A stretch of 10,323 bases of DNA from Christensenella sp. UBA5399. Its GTDB lineage: Bacteria > Bacillota > Clostridia > Christensenellales > Christensenellaceae. Where the stretch lies: the NCBI GenBank assembly GCA_002407725.1, contig DHOD01000004.1:1-10323 (forward strand), written 5' to 3'. Positions 5,438 through 10,323 of this stretch are shown here, one piece after another. Below the pieces are notes generated by a model, which saw only the letters and a program-made list of their open reading frames with translations, did no database searches and had not been told where the DNA came from. Each line of letters starts with the position of its first letter. Position 1 is the stretch's first letter. The position numbers were made by a program, and so were the translations under genes.

Positions 5438-5923
5438 ATGCAGCAAAATAGTTTTTTAAGCGGCCCTGCTGTTATACTCGTCATTGCGCTGATTGTGGTG
5501 GTGGTGGCGCTGATTGCCGCGCGCATTCCGCGGTACAGGCGCATTTTTCCGTATAAAAAAGCACGCCTGTTCACCGATACGGAACACGCGTTTTTTGAAG
5601 TGTTACGTGAGTGTGTGGATGGTGATATGCTGCTGCTTTGCAAGGTGCGGCTCGCAGATGTCATCCGTCCGACGACAAACGAGATTATTTACCTCAACCA
5701 TGTGTGCCAGAAGCACGTGGATTTTGTGATCAGCGATACAACTGGCGATCCGTTGCTTGTCATCGAATTGGATGACTACAGCCATAACCGCCCCGACCGT
5801 ATCAAGCGGGATGAGTTTGTGGACAATGCCCTGGATGCCGCCGGGGTGGAAATCCTCCACGTGCCGGTCAGCGACAGCTACAACCCGCGCACACTGGCCA
5901 AAACGATCCGCCGTTTTCTCTGA
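5438..5923 (+). CDS. Membrane-anchored DUF2726 protein, nuclease-like fold
   Basis: This 161-residue protein has one N-terminal membrane helix (about 9-29) followed by RIPRYRR, whose positive charge puts the soluble part in the cytoplasm. Residues 37-161 match the DUF2726 family: FPYKKARLFTDTEHAFFEVL, then the core with HVDFVISD (Asp95), VIELDDYSHNR (Glu110, Asp112, His116, Arg118) and RIKRDEFVDNAL (121-132). The D...E-x-D...SH...R...D arrangement resembles Vsr-like and other PD-(D/E)XK nucleases, to which DUF2726 is thought to be related, so nucleic acid cleavage is possible but not shown. A very strong GAGGGGGG lies nine bases before the ATG. The gene stands alone between a terminator and a palindrome. 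Its biological role is unknown. Confidence 0.82.
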   Translation: MQQNSFLSGPAVILVIALIVVVVALIAARIPRYRRIFPYKKARLFTDTEHAFFEVLRECVDGDMLLLCKVRLADVIRPTTNEIIYLNHVCQKHVDFVISDTTGDPLLVIELDDYSHNRPDRIKRDEFVDNALDAAGVEILHVPVSDSYNPRTLAKTIRRFL

Positions 5924-5928
5924 TACTA

Positions 5929-5962
5929 ATTCTAAATTAAAACATCTGTTTTAATTTAGAAT
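5929..5962. repeat. 34-bp perfect AT-rich palindrome
   Basis: ATTCTAAATTAAAACA (5929-5944) and its exact complement (5947-5962) are separated by two bases. It begins six bases after the DUF2726 stop codon. There is no T-run after it on either strand, though the U-rich right arm could itself help release RNA polymerase. It may be the 3' end signal of the DUF2726 gene or a protein site. Confidence 0.7.
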
Positions 5963-5969
5963 GCCCCGC

Positions 5970-6068
5970 AGAAGGCGTGGCTTGTTTCGCGCAAAAACAG
6001 CGCGGAATGCGTCTCATACTATCCCAAACGCGCGTGTCGCGCTATAACAAGTGCTTCTTTGGCCTTCT
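5970..6068. other. Nested GC-rich inverted repeats: candidate structured RNA or intergenic repeat element
   Basis: AGAAGGC (5970-5976) faces GCCTTCT (6062-6068). Inside, CTTGTT (5981-5986) faces AACAAG (6046-6051). Within that are two hairpins, CGCGC (5988-5992) with GCGCG (6000-6004), and GCGCG (6030-6034) with CGCGC (6038-6042). The nesting suggests a closed multibranch fold. No ORF of interest, transposase or known RNA family was recognised. Another small hairpin, CCTTC-TTC-GAAGG, overlaps the right edge. Downstream 6069-6142 holds only ATGCCA/TGGCAT (6109-6138). Confidence 0.4.
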
Positions 6069-6142
6069 TCGAAGGGCGTTTCAACAGAGTGAAGCGTAGT
6101 TATAAAAAATGCCAGCGTTTTTTAAATGGGATTGGCATGAGA

Positions 6143-6170
6143 TTGCTTTTCTTGCCGTTATCGTTATAAT
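6143..6170 (+). promoter_or_regulatory. Candidate promoter of gltX
   Basis: A perfect TATAAT (6165-6170) lies 16 bp after TTGCTT (6143-6148). The start would be near 6177, about 26 bases before the gltX start codon, leaving no room for a T-box leader. Confidence 0.55.
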
Positions 6171-6202
6171 AATTATGAAGAGTTTAGGAAAGGTGAAAAC
6201 GG

Positions 6203-7660
6203 ATGAAAGTAAGGACAAGATTTGCGCCCAGCCCCACGGGATACCTGCACATTGGCGGGCTAAGGACGGCGCTTTACGCATACCTGTATGCAAAGAAAAA
6301 CGGCGGCGATTTTATACTGCGGTTGGAGGATACCGACCGTGAGCGGCTGGTGGACGGCGCGGATACGTTGATTTATGATACGCTCAAAGGCACCGGCCTG
6401 GTGTACGACGAAGGCCCGGATATCGGTGGCCCGTATGGCCCGTATGTGCAGTCGGACCGCAAGGATATGTATCAAAAATACGCGGAGCAGCTTGTGGAGG
6501 CCGGGGCGGCGTATTATTGCTTCTGCACCAAGGACGAGCTGGACGCTGCGCGCGCGGACCATGAGGCGCGTGGCGTCACGCCCAAATACGATAAGCGCTG
6601 TGCCAAGTTGGATAAAGAAGAAGCGCGCAGGCGTATTGCGGCGGGCGAGCCGTATGTCGTACGCCAGGATATCCCCACAGAGGGCGAAACAACGTACAAC
6701 GACATGGTCTATGGCGATATCACCGTACCCAACAGTGACATGGAAGACAACGTGCTGCTCAAGTCGGACGGTTACCCCACGTACAACCTTGCCAATGTGG
6801 TGGACGACCACCTGATGGAGATCTCGCATGTGATCCGCGGTGTGGAATACCTGTCCAGCACACCCAAATACAATCTGCTGTACAAGGCGCTTGGTTGGGA
6901 TATCCCGCGGTACATACACTTGCCGCCCGTCATGCGCGACAAGCACGCCAAGCTTTCCAAGCGTCACGGCGACGCATCCTACGAGGATTTTATCAAAAAA
7001 GGCTACCTGTCCGGCGCAATCGTCAACTACATCGCATTGCTGGGCTGGGCGCCCGCGGGCGAGCAGGAGATATTCACCCTGCCGGGGCTGGTGGAGGCTT
7101 TTGACGTCGCAGGCGTCAGCAAGTCGCCTGCCATTTTTGACATTGACAAGCTGAAGTGGATGAACGCCGAGTACATCCGCGCGCTTGCGCTTGATGATTT
7201 TATTACAACGGCAATGCCGTACTTCCTTCAGGTTATCGACCCGGACAAATACGATATGCAGCTGATAGCGAAAATTGTCCAGCAGCGGCTGGAGGTGCTG
7301 ACGGAAATCCCCGAAAAGCTGGCGTTTTTTGCGGCGATGCCCGAATACGACATTGACCTCTACAATCATAAAAAAATGAAGGTGACGCCGGAGAGTGCGC
7401 TGGTATACATCAAAGAGGCGTACCCTGTGCTGGAAAACCTGGCCGAATTTACGGAAAGCTACATACACGATGCGATGCTGGAGTTGGTGCAAAAACTGGG
7501 GATCAAGAACGGCCAACTGCTCTATCCGTTGCGCATTGCGGTCACCGGGACGGCTGTCACGCCTGGTGGGGCCATCGAGATTGCCGCGCTGCTGGGCCGC
7601 CGCGAGACGCTGGCGCGGCTCGAGGGCAGCATCAGCAAGCTGGAGAATGCGCTTAAATAA
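6203..7660 (+). CDS. gltX: Glutamyl-tRNA synthetase
   Basis: This 485-residue class I aminoacyl-tRNA synthetase joins glutamate to tRNA-Glu with ATP in the cytoplasm, for translation and as the first step of tRNA-dependent tetrapyrrole synthesis where that exists. The N-terminal RFAPSPTGYLHIGGLRTAL contains the HIGH-type signature (HIGG, 16-19), and KLSKRHGD (250-257) is the KMSKS-type loop. Between them, SDGYPTYNLANVVDDH and THVIRG-like ISHVIRGVEYL are family hallmarks. The length is standard for bacterial GltX and the C-terminal third is the helical anticodon-binding part. AAAGGTG (6189-6195) lies seven bases before the ATG. It is monocistronic by position: a new promoter follows 10 bases downstream. 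No clear terminator was seen after it. Whether it also charges tRNA-Gln cannot be told from this window. Confidence 0.97.
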   Translation: MKVRTRFAPSPTGYLHIGGLRTALYAYLYAKKNGGDFILRLEDTDRERLVDGADTLIYDTLKGTGLVYDEGPDIGGPYGPYVQSDRKDMYQKYAEQLVEAGAAYYCFCTKDELDAARADHEARGVTPKYDKRCAKLDKEEARRRIAAGEPYVVRQDIPTEGETTYNDMVYGDITVPNSDMEDNVLLKSDGYPTYNLANVVDDHLMEISHVIRGVEYLSSTPKYNLLYKALGWDIPRYIHLPPVMRDKHAKLSKRHGDASYEDFIKKGYLSGAIVNYIALLGWAPAGEQEIFTLPGLVEAFDVAGVSKSPAIFDIDKLKWMNAEYIRALALDDFITTAMPYFLQVIDPDKYDMQLIAKIVQQRLEVLTEIPEKLAFFAAMPEYDIDLYNHKKMKVTPESALVYIKEAYPVLENLAEFTESYIHDAMLELVQKLGIKNGQLLYPLRIAVTGTAVTPGGAIEIAALLGRRETLARLEGSISKLENALK

Positions 7661-7669
7661 AGGTTTTCC

Positions 7670-7699
7670 TTGACTTAGTGCGCGTTGGCGTTATATAAT
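7670..7699 (+). promoter_or_regulatory. Promoter of the rpsF-ssb-rpsR operon
   Basis: TTGACT (7670-7675) and TATAAT (7694-7699) are 18 bp apart; an overlapping TATATA gives 16 bp. It starts only 10 bases after the gltX stop codon. Confidence 0.75.
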
Positions 7700-7707
7700 A
7701 TAACCCG

Positions 7708-7762
7708 TCCTTGCTCTGCGGAGGCACACGCCTAAGTGCAGAGCCGATAGTCCATAAGGAGG
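7708..7762 (+). promoter_or_regulatory. rpsF leader hairpin, probable S6:S18 autoregulatory site
   Basis: GCTCTGC (7713-7719) pairs with GCAGAGC (7738-7744), and AGGC (7722-7725) with GCCT (7730-7733) extends it. TCCTT (7708-7712) can pair with AAGGA (7756-7760), which is part of the Shine-Dalgarno sequence AAGGAGGTGA. A CCG (7744-7746) sits on the 3' side between the two helices. Leaders with a conserved CCG next to a hairpin are known to bind the S6:S18 complex and repress rpsF; this one has the elements, but the match was judged by eye. Confidence 0.6.
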
Positions 7763-7772
7763 TGAAAAAACC

Positions 7773-8063
7773 ATGACAAAGTATGAGTCCATGTACATAC
7801 TGAAACCGGATATGGAAGAGGAAAAGAAAGACGCGGCCATCAAGCGTTTCTCTGATATCGTGACCGGCAACGGCGGCGAGATCGAGAGCATTGACGAATG
7901 GGGCAAAAAGCGCCTGGCTTATCCTATCCAGTATATCAACGACGGTTACTATGTGCTGATGACCTTTGCAGCGCCGCCGGAGCTTCCGGCCGAGCTGGAG
8001 AGGAATTATAAGATCTCAGACGATATTTTGCGTTATATGGTCGTGAACCTGGATAACGCATAA
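7773..8063 (+). CDS. rpsF: 30S ribosomal protein S6
   Basis: This 96-residue protein binds the central domain of 16S rRNA together with S18. It shows the S6 pattern: KYESMYILKPDMEE at the start, then GEIESIDEWGKKRLAYPIQY (35-54) and GYYVLMTFAAPPE, ending in DDILRYMVV. Length is typical and there is no long acidic tail. A full-strength AAGGAGGTGA (7756-7765) precedes the start. It is first of the conserved rpsF-ssb-rpsR order, with a 32-bp gap before ssb, and is likely controlled by its leader hairpin. Confidence 0.98.
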   Translation: MTKYESMYILKPDMEEEKKDAAIKRFSDIVTGNGGEIESIDEWGKKRLAYPIQYINDGYYVLMTFAAPPELPAELERNYKISDDILRYMVVNLDNA

Positions 8064-8095
8064 ACCGGCCCGCTTGATTTTGGAGGGTAATGAGA

Positions 8096-8545
8096 ATGAA
8101 TAAAGCGATTTTGGTAGGAAACCTGACCAGGGACCCCGAGCAGCGCACCACCCAGAACGGTGTGCCGGTGACGTCGTTTACAGTGGCCATCAACCGGCGT
8201 TTTAAGTCGCAGGATGGGTCGCAGCAGACAGATTTTATCAACTGCGTGGCGTGGCGTTCCACAGCCGAGTTTATTGCGAAGTACTTTGTAAAAGGCTCGC
8301 GTATCGGCATTGTGGGCAGCATACAGTCCCGGTCGTATGACGACCAGAGCGGAAACCGCAAATATGTGACGGAAGTGGTTGTGGACGAGGCCGAATTTGT
8401 GACAAGCAAGTCGCAGAACCCGGGCGCGCAAATGGATGCGCCGGCGGCGTCGCAGCAACCTGCAGCAGCACCCAGTGCCGACGAGCTTTTTGCTGACGAA
8501 CTCAGCGATTTCGAGCCGCTCGACGATGCGGAGCTGCCGTTTTAA
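8096..8545 (+). CDS. ssb: Single-stranded DNA-binding protein
   Basis: The 149-residue protein coats single-stranded DNA during replication, repair and recombination. The OB-fold covers about the first 110 residues: MNKAILVGNLTRDPEQRTTQ at the start, then DFINCVAWRSTAEFIAKYF and GSIQSRSYDDQSGNRKYVTE. A Gln/Ala/Pro-rich linker follows, ending in an acidic tip DDAELPF, the partner-docking peptide (family consensus DDDIPF). An in-frame ATG at 8090 exists, but GGAGGG (8082-8087) is only two bases from it and eight from the ATG at 8096, which is therefore preferred. It lies between rpsF and rpsR as in most Firmicutes and is probably the main replicative SSB. Confidence 0.97.
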   Translation: MNKAILVGNLTRDPEQRTTQNGVPVTSFTVAINRRFKSQDGSQQTDFINCVAWRSTAEFIAKYFVKGSRIGIVGSIQSRSYDDQSGNRKYVTEVVVDEAEFVTSKSQNPGAQMDAPAASQQPAAAPSADELFADELSDFEPLDDAELPF

Positions 8546-8578
8546 GGGAAAGATTCTTTCAGAAAGGAATATTTTGCA

Positions 8579-8827
8579 ATGAGCGAAGAAAGAGGCAAAA
8601 GGCCTATGCGGCCAAGAAGGCCCAGAAGGAAAGTTTGCATTTTTTGTGCGGATAAAAATGAAAAGATAGATTATAAAGATGCTGTCAAGCTGAGGAAATT
8701 CCTCACGGAGCGTGGCAAGATTGCGCCCCGCCGCGGCACCGGCACATGCGCCAAGCACCAGCGGGAGCTTGCGGTTGCAATCAAGCGTGCGCGTGTGGTT
8801 GCGCTGCTGCCGTATGTGTCCGAGTGA
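8579..8827 (+). CDS. rpsR: 30S ribosomal protein S18
   Basis: This 82-residue basic protein partners S6 on the platform of the 30S subunit. The N-terminal tail is rich in Arg and Pro ([11 protein letters not shown]), followed by the S18 core [19 protein letters not shown] and the C-terminal [15 protein letters not shown]. Cys20, Cys23, Cys57 and His60 (CIFC and CAKH) are the residue set of zinc-binding, C+ type S18 proteins. AAAGGA lies 10 bases before the ATG. It ends the operon before a strong terminator. Confidence 0.98.
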   Translation: MSEERGKRPMRPRRPRRKVCIFCADKNEKIDYKDAVKLRKFLTERGKIAPRRGTGTCAKHQRELAVAIKRARVVALLPYVSE

Positions 8828-8868
8828 GCAAAAGCAAACTAAAAAGTAAGCGATGACAAACCAAAGAT

Positions 8869-8897
8869 AAAAAGACCGGTAAACGCCGGTCTTTTTT
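8869..8897 (+). terminator. Intrinsic terminator of the rpsF-ssb-rpsR operon
   Basis: AAAAAGACCGG (8869-8879) pairs with CCGGTCTTTTT (8886-8896) around a six-base loop. The arm itself ends in the T-run, and the A-rich left side means it could also stop transcription on the other strand. Confidence 0.92.
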
Positions 8898-8912
8898 GTG
8901 CAAAAAAACAAC

Positions 8913-8941
8913 TTGACAAAACTACCGGAAATATGTAAACT
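8913..8941 (+). promoter_or_regulatory. Promoter of the DUF3793-flavodoxin operon
   Basis: A perfect TTGACA (8913-8918) and TAAACT (8936-8941) are 17 bp apart. The start would be near 8948, on the first base of an operator-like palindrome. Confidence 0.7.
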
Positions 8942-8947
8942 AAACAA

Positions 8948-8965
8948 AGTAAGCAAACGCTAACT
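8948..8965. promoter_or_regulatory. Operator-like palindrome, copy 1
   Basis: AGTAAGC-AAAC-GCTAACT is an imperfect palindrome with one mismatch between the arms. It lies on the predicted transcription start of the DUF3793-flavodoxin promoter, a classic repressor position. The right arm in context, TTAGTTAGC on the other strand, recalls DtxR/IdeR-family half-sites, but the spacing differs. Confidence 0.5.
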
Positions 8966-8987
8966 AAGGTAAAAAAACGCCACAGAG

Positions 8988-9040
8988 TGCATGAAAGCCC
9001 GGATTGCCTCATGCGATGCTGCAATGATGGGCTTTGTGCA
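8988..9040 (+). repeat. Long hairpin in the DUF3793 leader
   Basis: AAAGCCC (8994-9000) pairs with GGGCTTT (9029-9035), flanked by TGCA (8988-8991 and 9037-9040). ATTGC (9003-9007) with GCAAT (9021-9025) extends the stem inward. A run of A, not T, follows, so it is not a terminator on this strand. Confidence 0.5.
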
Positions 9041-9050
9041 AAAAAAACAT

Positions 9051-9068
9051 AGTAAGCATAAGCTAACA
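9051..9068. promoter_or_regulatory. Operator-like palindrome, copy 2
   Basis: AGTAAGC-ATAA-GCTAACA matches copy 1 at 15 of 18 positions, with identical left arms and spacing. It lies 103 bp downstream, just before the DUF3793 ribosome binding site. Two near-identical copies in one upstream region argue against chance. Confidence 0.5.
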
Positions 9069-9092
9069 ATAAGAATGCTGCAAAGGAGAACC

Positions 9093-9653
9093 ATGCAAAA
9101 AAGACGGATGGACAGGCTGCTGGTGACACACTGCGCCCCGGTGCTTGCGGGGCTGAAGACAGCGGGCATGTTCTCGTTTTTGGCGGAAGACCAGAGTGGT
9201 TTGGGGATGCATCTTGCGCGGTGGAACGCACTGCTGAATGGATGCGGAATCTATGCCACAGTGATTTGCAAATGCCCTGCGCGTTCCTTGATTTATGTGT
9301 ACAGGAAGAAAGCGCTGGAAGACGATATTGCCTGCCGGGCTGCGCGCGCATTGCTGGACTGTTATGGGTATGCCGGCGGCGTGGGGCGCCATATAGCGCA
9401 CCTGCGCAAACGGATTGGAGATGCGGAAAGTTTCCCGCACGAAATCGGCTTGTTCTTGGGGTACCCGTTACACGACGTTGCCGGGTTTATTGAAAACAGC
9501 GGCAGCGGTTATAAGCTGGCGGGCCCATGGAAGGTGTACGATGGCGTGAAAGAGGCACAGTGTACATTTAAAAAATACAGTAAATGCAAGGATATCTATT
9601 TGAAGATGTACGACAAAGGAAAATCGATCGCGCAGCTTACGGTTGCTGCGTAA
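9093..9653 (+). CDS. DUF3793 family protein
   Basis: This 186-residue soluble protein belongs to the uncharacterised DUF3793 family. Visible signatures are THCAPVLAGLKTAGMF (12-27), a middle FPHEIGLFLGYPLHDVAGFI (114-133), and a closing WKVY...F-KKYSKC segment. No signal peptide or membrane helix is seen. Several cysteines (Cys14, and two in KYSKCKD and GCGIYATVICKC segments) are spread along it but form no standard metal motif. The ATG at 9093 has AAGGAG (9083-9088) four bases away; an in-frame ATG at 8991 lies inside a leader hairpin, lacks a ribosome binding site and is rejected. The flavodoxin gene begins 25 bp after its stop, so they share a transcript. Family members are found in anaerobic Firmicutes, often near flavodoxin or iron-uptake genes (from memory); a redox or iron-linked role is inference. 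Confidence 0.85.
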   Translation: MQKRRMDRLLVTHCAPVLAGLKTAGMFSFLAEDQSGLGMHLARWNALLNGCGIYATVICKCPARSLIYVYRKKALEDDIACRAARALLDCYGYAGGVGRHIAHLRKRIGDAESFPHEIGLFLGYPLHDVAGFIENSGSGYKLAGPWKVYDGVKEAQCTFKKYSKCKDIYLKMYDKGKSIAQLTVAA

Positions 9654-9678
9654 TATGACTAAAGGTGGTGTAATGGAT

Positions 9679-10104
9679 ATGGGCAAAATAGCGGTTGTGT
9701 ATTGGAGTGGCACCGGCAACACCGAGGCCATGGCAAACGGCGTGACAGACGGTGCAAAGGAAGCCGGCGCGCAGGTGGATATGATGACTGCGGGGGATTT
9801 CTCCGCCGATCAGGTGGATACGTACGCTGCGATTGCATTTGGGTGCCCTTCGATGGGCGACGAGATACTGGAGGAAGATGAATTCCAGCCGATGTGGGAT
9901 CAGTGCGCGCCACGGTTAGGCGGCAAAAAGATTGCGCTGTTTGGCTCCTACGGGTGGGGTGACGGCGAATGGATGCGCAATTGGACCGAAGAATGCAAAG
10001 GGCTTGGTGCACAGATGGCGGCGGGTTTTCTGATTGTCAATGAAACGCTCGGCGACGAGGACATTGAACAATGCAAAAAACTGGGCAAAAGCCTGGTTTC
10101 ATAA
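9679..10104 (+). CDS. Flavodoxin, short-chain clostridial type
   Basis: The 141-residue protein is a one- or two-electron carrier with bound FMN in the cytoplasm, able to stand in for ferredoxin. The FMN phosphate loop SGTGNTE (10-16) follows the first strand KIAVVYW. FGCPSMGDEILEE forms the loop on one side of the flavin, and FGSYGWGDGEWM (88-99) supplies Trp93, equal to the stacking Trp of clostridial flavodoxins. Length is that of the short-chain class. Upstream in-frame codons at 9643 (TTG), 9655 and 9673 are possible; the ATG at 9679 is preferred because AAAGGTGGTG (9661-9670) is best spaced for it and the protein then starts as its relatives do. It is second in an operon with DUF3793 under palindromic operators, consistent with induction under metal limitation. 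Confidence 0.96.
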   Translation: MGKIAVVYWSGTGNTEAMANGVTDGAKEAGAQVDMMTAGDFSADQVDTYAAIAFGCPSMGDEILEEDEFQPMWDQCAPRLGGKKIALFGSYGWGDGEWMRNWTEECKGLGAQMAAGFLIVNETLGDEDIEQCKKLGKSLVS

Positions 10105-10209
10105 TACCGATTCTCAATAGAAAACATAAAACAGTATTTTTATTAGGGAATCATATACATTTGCTTTGGAGTGATTTTTAATCACCCAACCATATAATAC
10201 AATCCTGCA

Positions 10210-10243
10210 GCAACAGCCCACTGACATTTCCGCGGGCTGTTGC
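10210..10243. repeat. Strong hairpin downstream of flavodoxin
   Basis: GCAACAGCCC (10210-10219) pairs perfectly with GGGCTGTTGC (10234-10243) around a 14-base loop. No T-run follows on either strand, so it is at most a weak or factor-assisted end signal for the flavodoxin transcript. A smaller palindrome, GTGATT-TTT-AATCAC (10171-10185), lies upstream of it. Nothing coding is seen in 10105-10323. Confidence 0.5.
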
Positions 10244-10289
10244 ACGGTTGCGTGCGCCAAAATCGTGAAATAACAAAAAAACATGGAAA

Positions 10290-10317
10290 GTAACACCCAA
10301 AATGTAAAGGATATAAT
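10290..10317 (+). promoter_or_regulatory. Possible promoter leading out of the window
   Basis: GTAACA (10290-10295) and a perfect TATAAT (10312-10317) are 16 bp apart. The gene it would serve lies beyond the right edge. Confidence 0.3.
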
Positions 10318-10323
10318 ATATAC

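Noticed and set aside
6069..6202. T-box or other amino-acid riboswitch before gltX
   Set aside because: The promoter at 6143-6170 leaves a leader of about 26 bases, and no T-box core or terminator is present there.
6260..7516. Long 418-residue open frame on the strand opposite gltX
   Set aside because: It is the antisense shadow of a clear gltX, has no family motifs and no ribosome binding site.
8033..8956. 307-residue open frame opposite ssb and rpsR
   Set aside because: It covers two certain genes and a terminator on the other strand; no motif supports it.
8845..9057. AGTAAGC at 8845, 8948 and 9051, exactly 103 bp apart
   Set aside because: The sequences between them do not align as a tandem repeat and the first copy lacks the right arm, so equal spacing of all three is probably coincidence.
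8991..9092. N-terminal extension of DUF3793 from the ATG at 8991
   Set aside because: The ATG lies in a leader hairpin with no ribosome binding site, and the extension includes an operator copy; the ATG at 9093 has AAGGAG.

Overview
The window reads as a chromosomal segment of a low-pathway-context Firmicute, most likely a Clostridia member. Supporting signs are strong AGGAGG-type ribosome binding sites, a clostridial-type short-chain flavodoxin, a DUF3793 gene, the rpsF-ssb-rpsR block, and single-subunit GltX with no gatCAB or glnS in view. Genus cannot be fixed from sequence alone. No tRNA, rRNA, CRISPR array, insertion sequence or phage gene was seen. All genes look intact except a cold-shock gene cut by the left edge.

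Left part (1-2480): a cold-shock protein gene leaves the window on the minus strand, with its promoter and a leader that can fold into a terminator-like hairpin. Divergent from it, a + strand promoter region feeds an acyl carrier protein and an AMP-forming acyl ligase. A clear intrinsic terminator lies inside that leader, just before the ACP ribosome binding site, so this pair is probably controlled by attenuation. The -35 boxes of the two divergent promoters overlap.

Middle part (2495-5923): a minus-strand pair encodes a flavin reductase with a four-cysteine motif and a membrane protein (DUF3784-like, then a bacterial PH-like outer domain). Facing away from it is a + strand overlapping pair, a NimA-like/PNPOx flavin-fold protein and a Sir2 NAD-dependent deacylase, closed by a good terminator. 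Next comes a single membrane-anchored DUF2726 protein with nuclease-like residues.

The 5924-6202 gap holds a 34-bp perfect palindrome and a nested set of GC-rich inverted repeats that look like a structured RNA or repeat element. Then follow gltX, and a ribosomal/replication operon rpsF-ssb-rpsR. That operon has its own promoter, a leader hairpin of the S6:S18-binding type that can hide the Shine-Dalgarno sequence, and a terminator.

Right part (8898-10323): a strong promoter with a palindromic operator on its start site, and a second copy of that operator 103 bp further on, drives a DUF3793 gene and a flavodoxin. This is the layout of a repressor-controlled, probably metal-responsive, redox operon. 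The last 200 bases hold hairpins and a possible outward promoter only.
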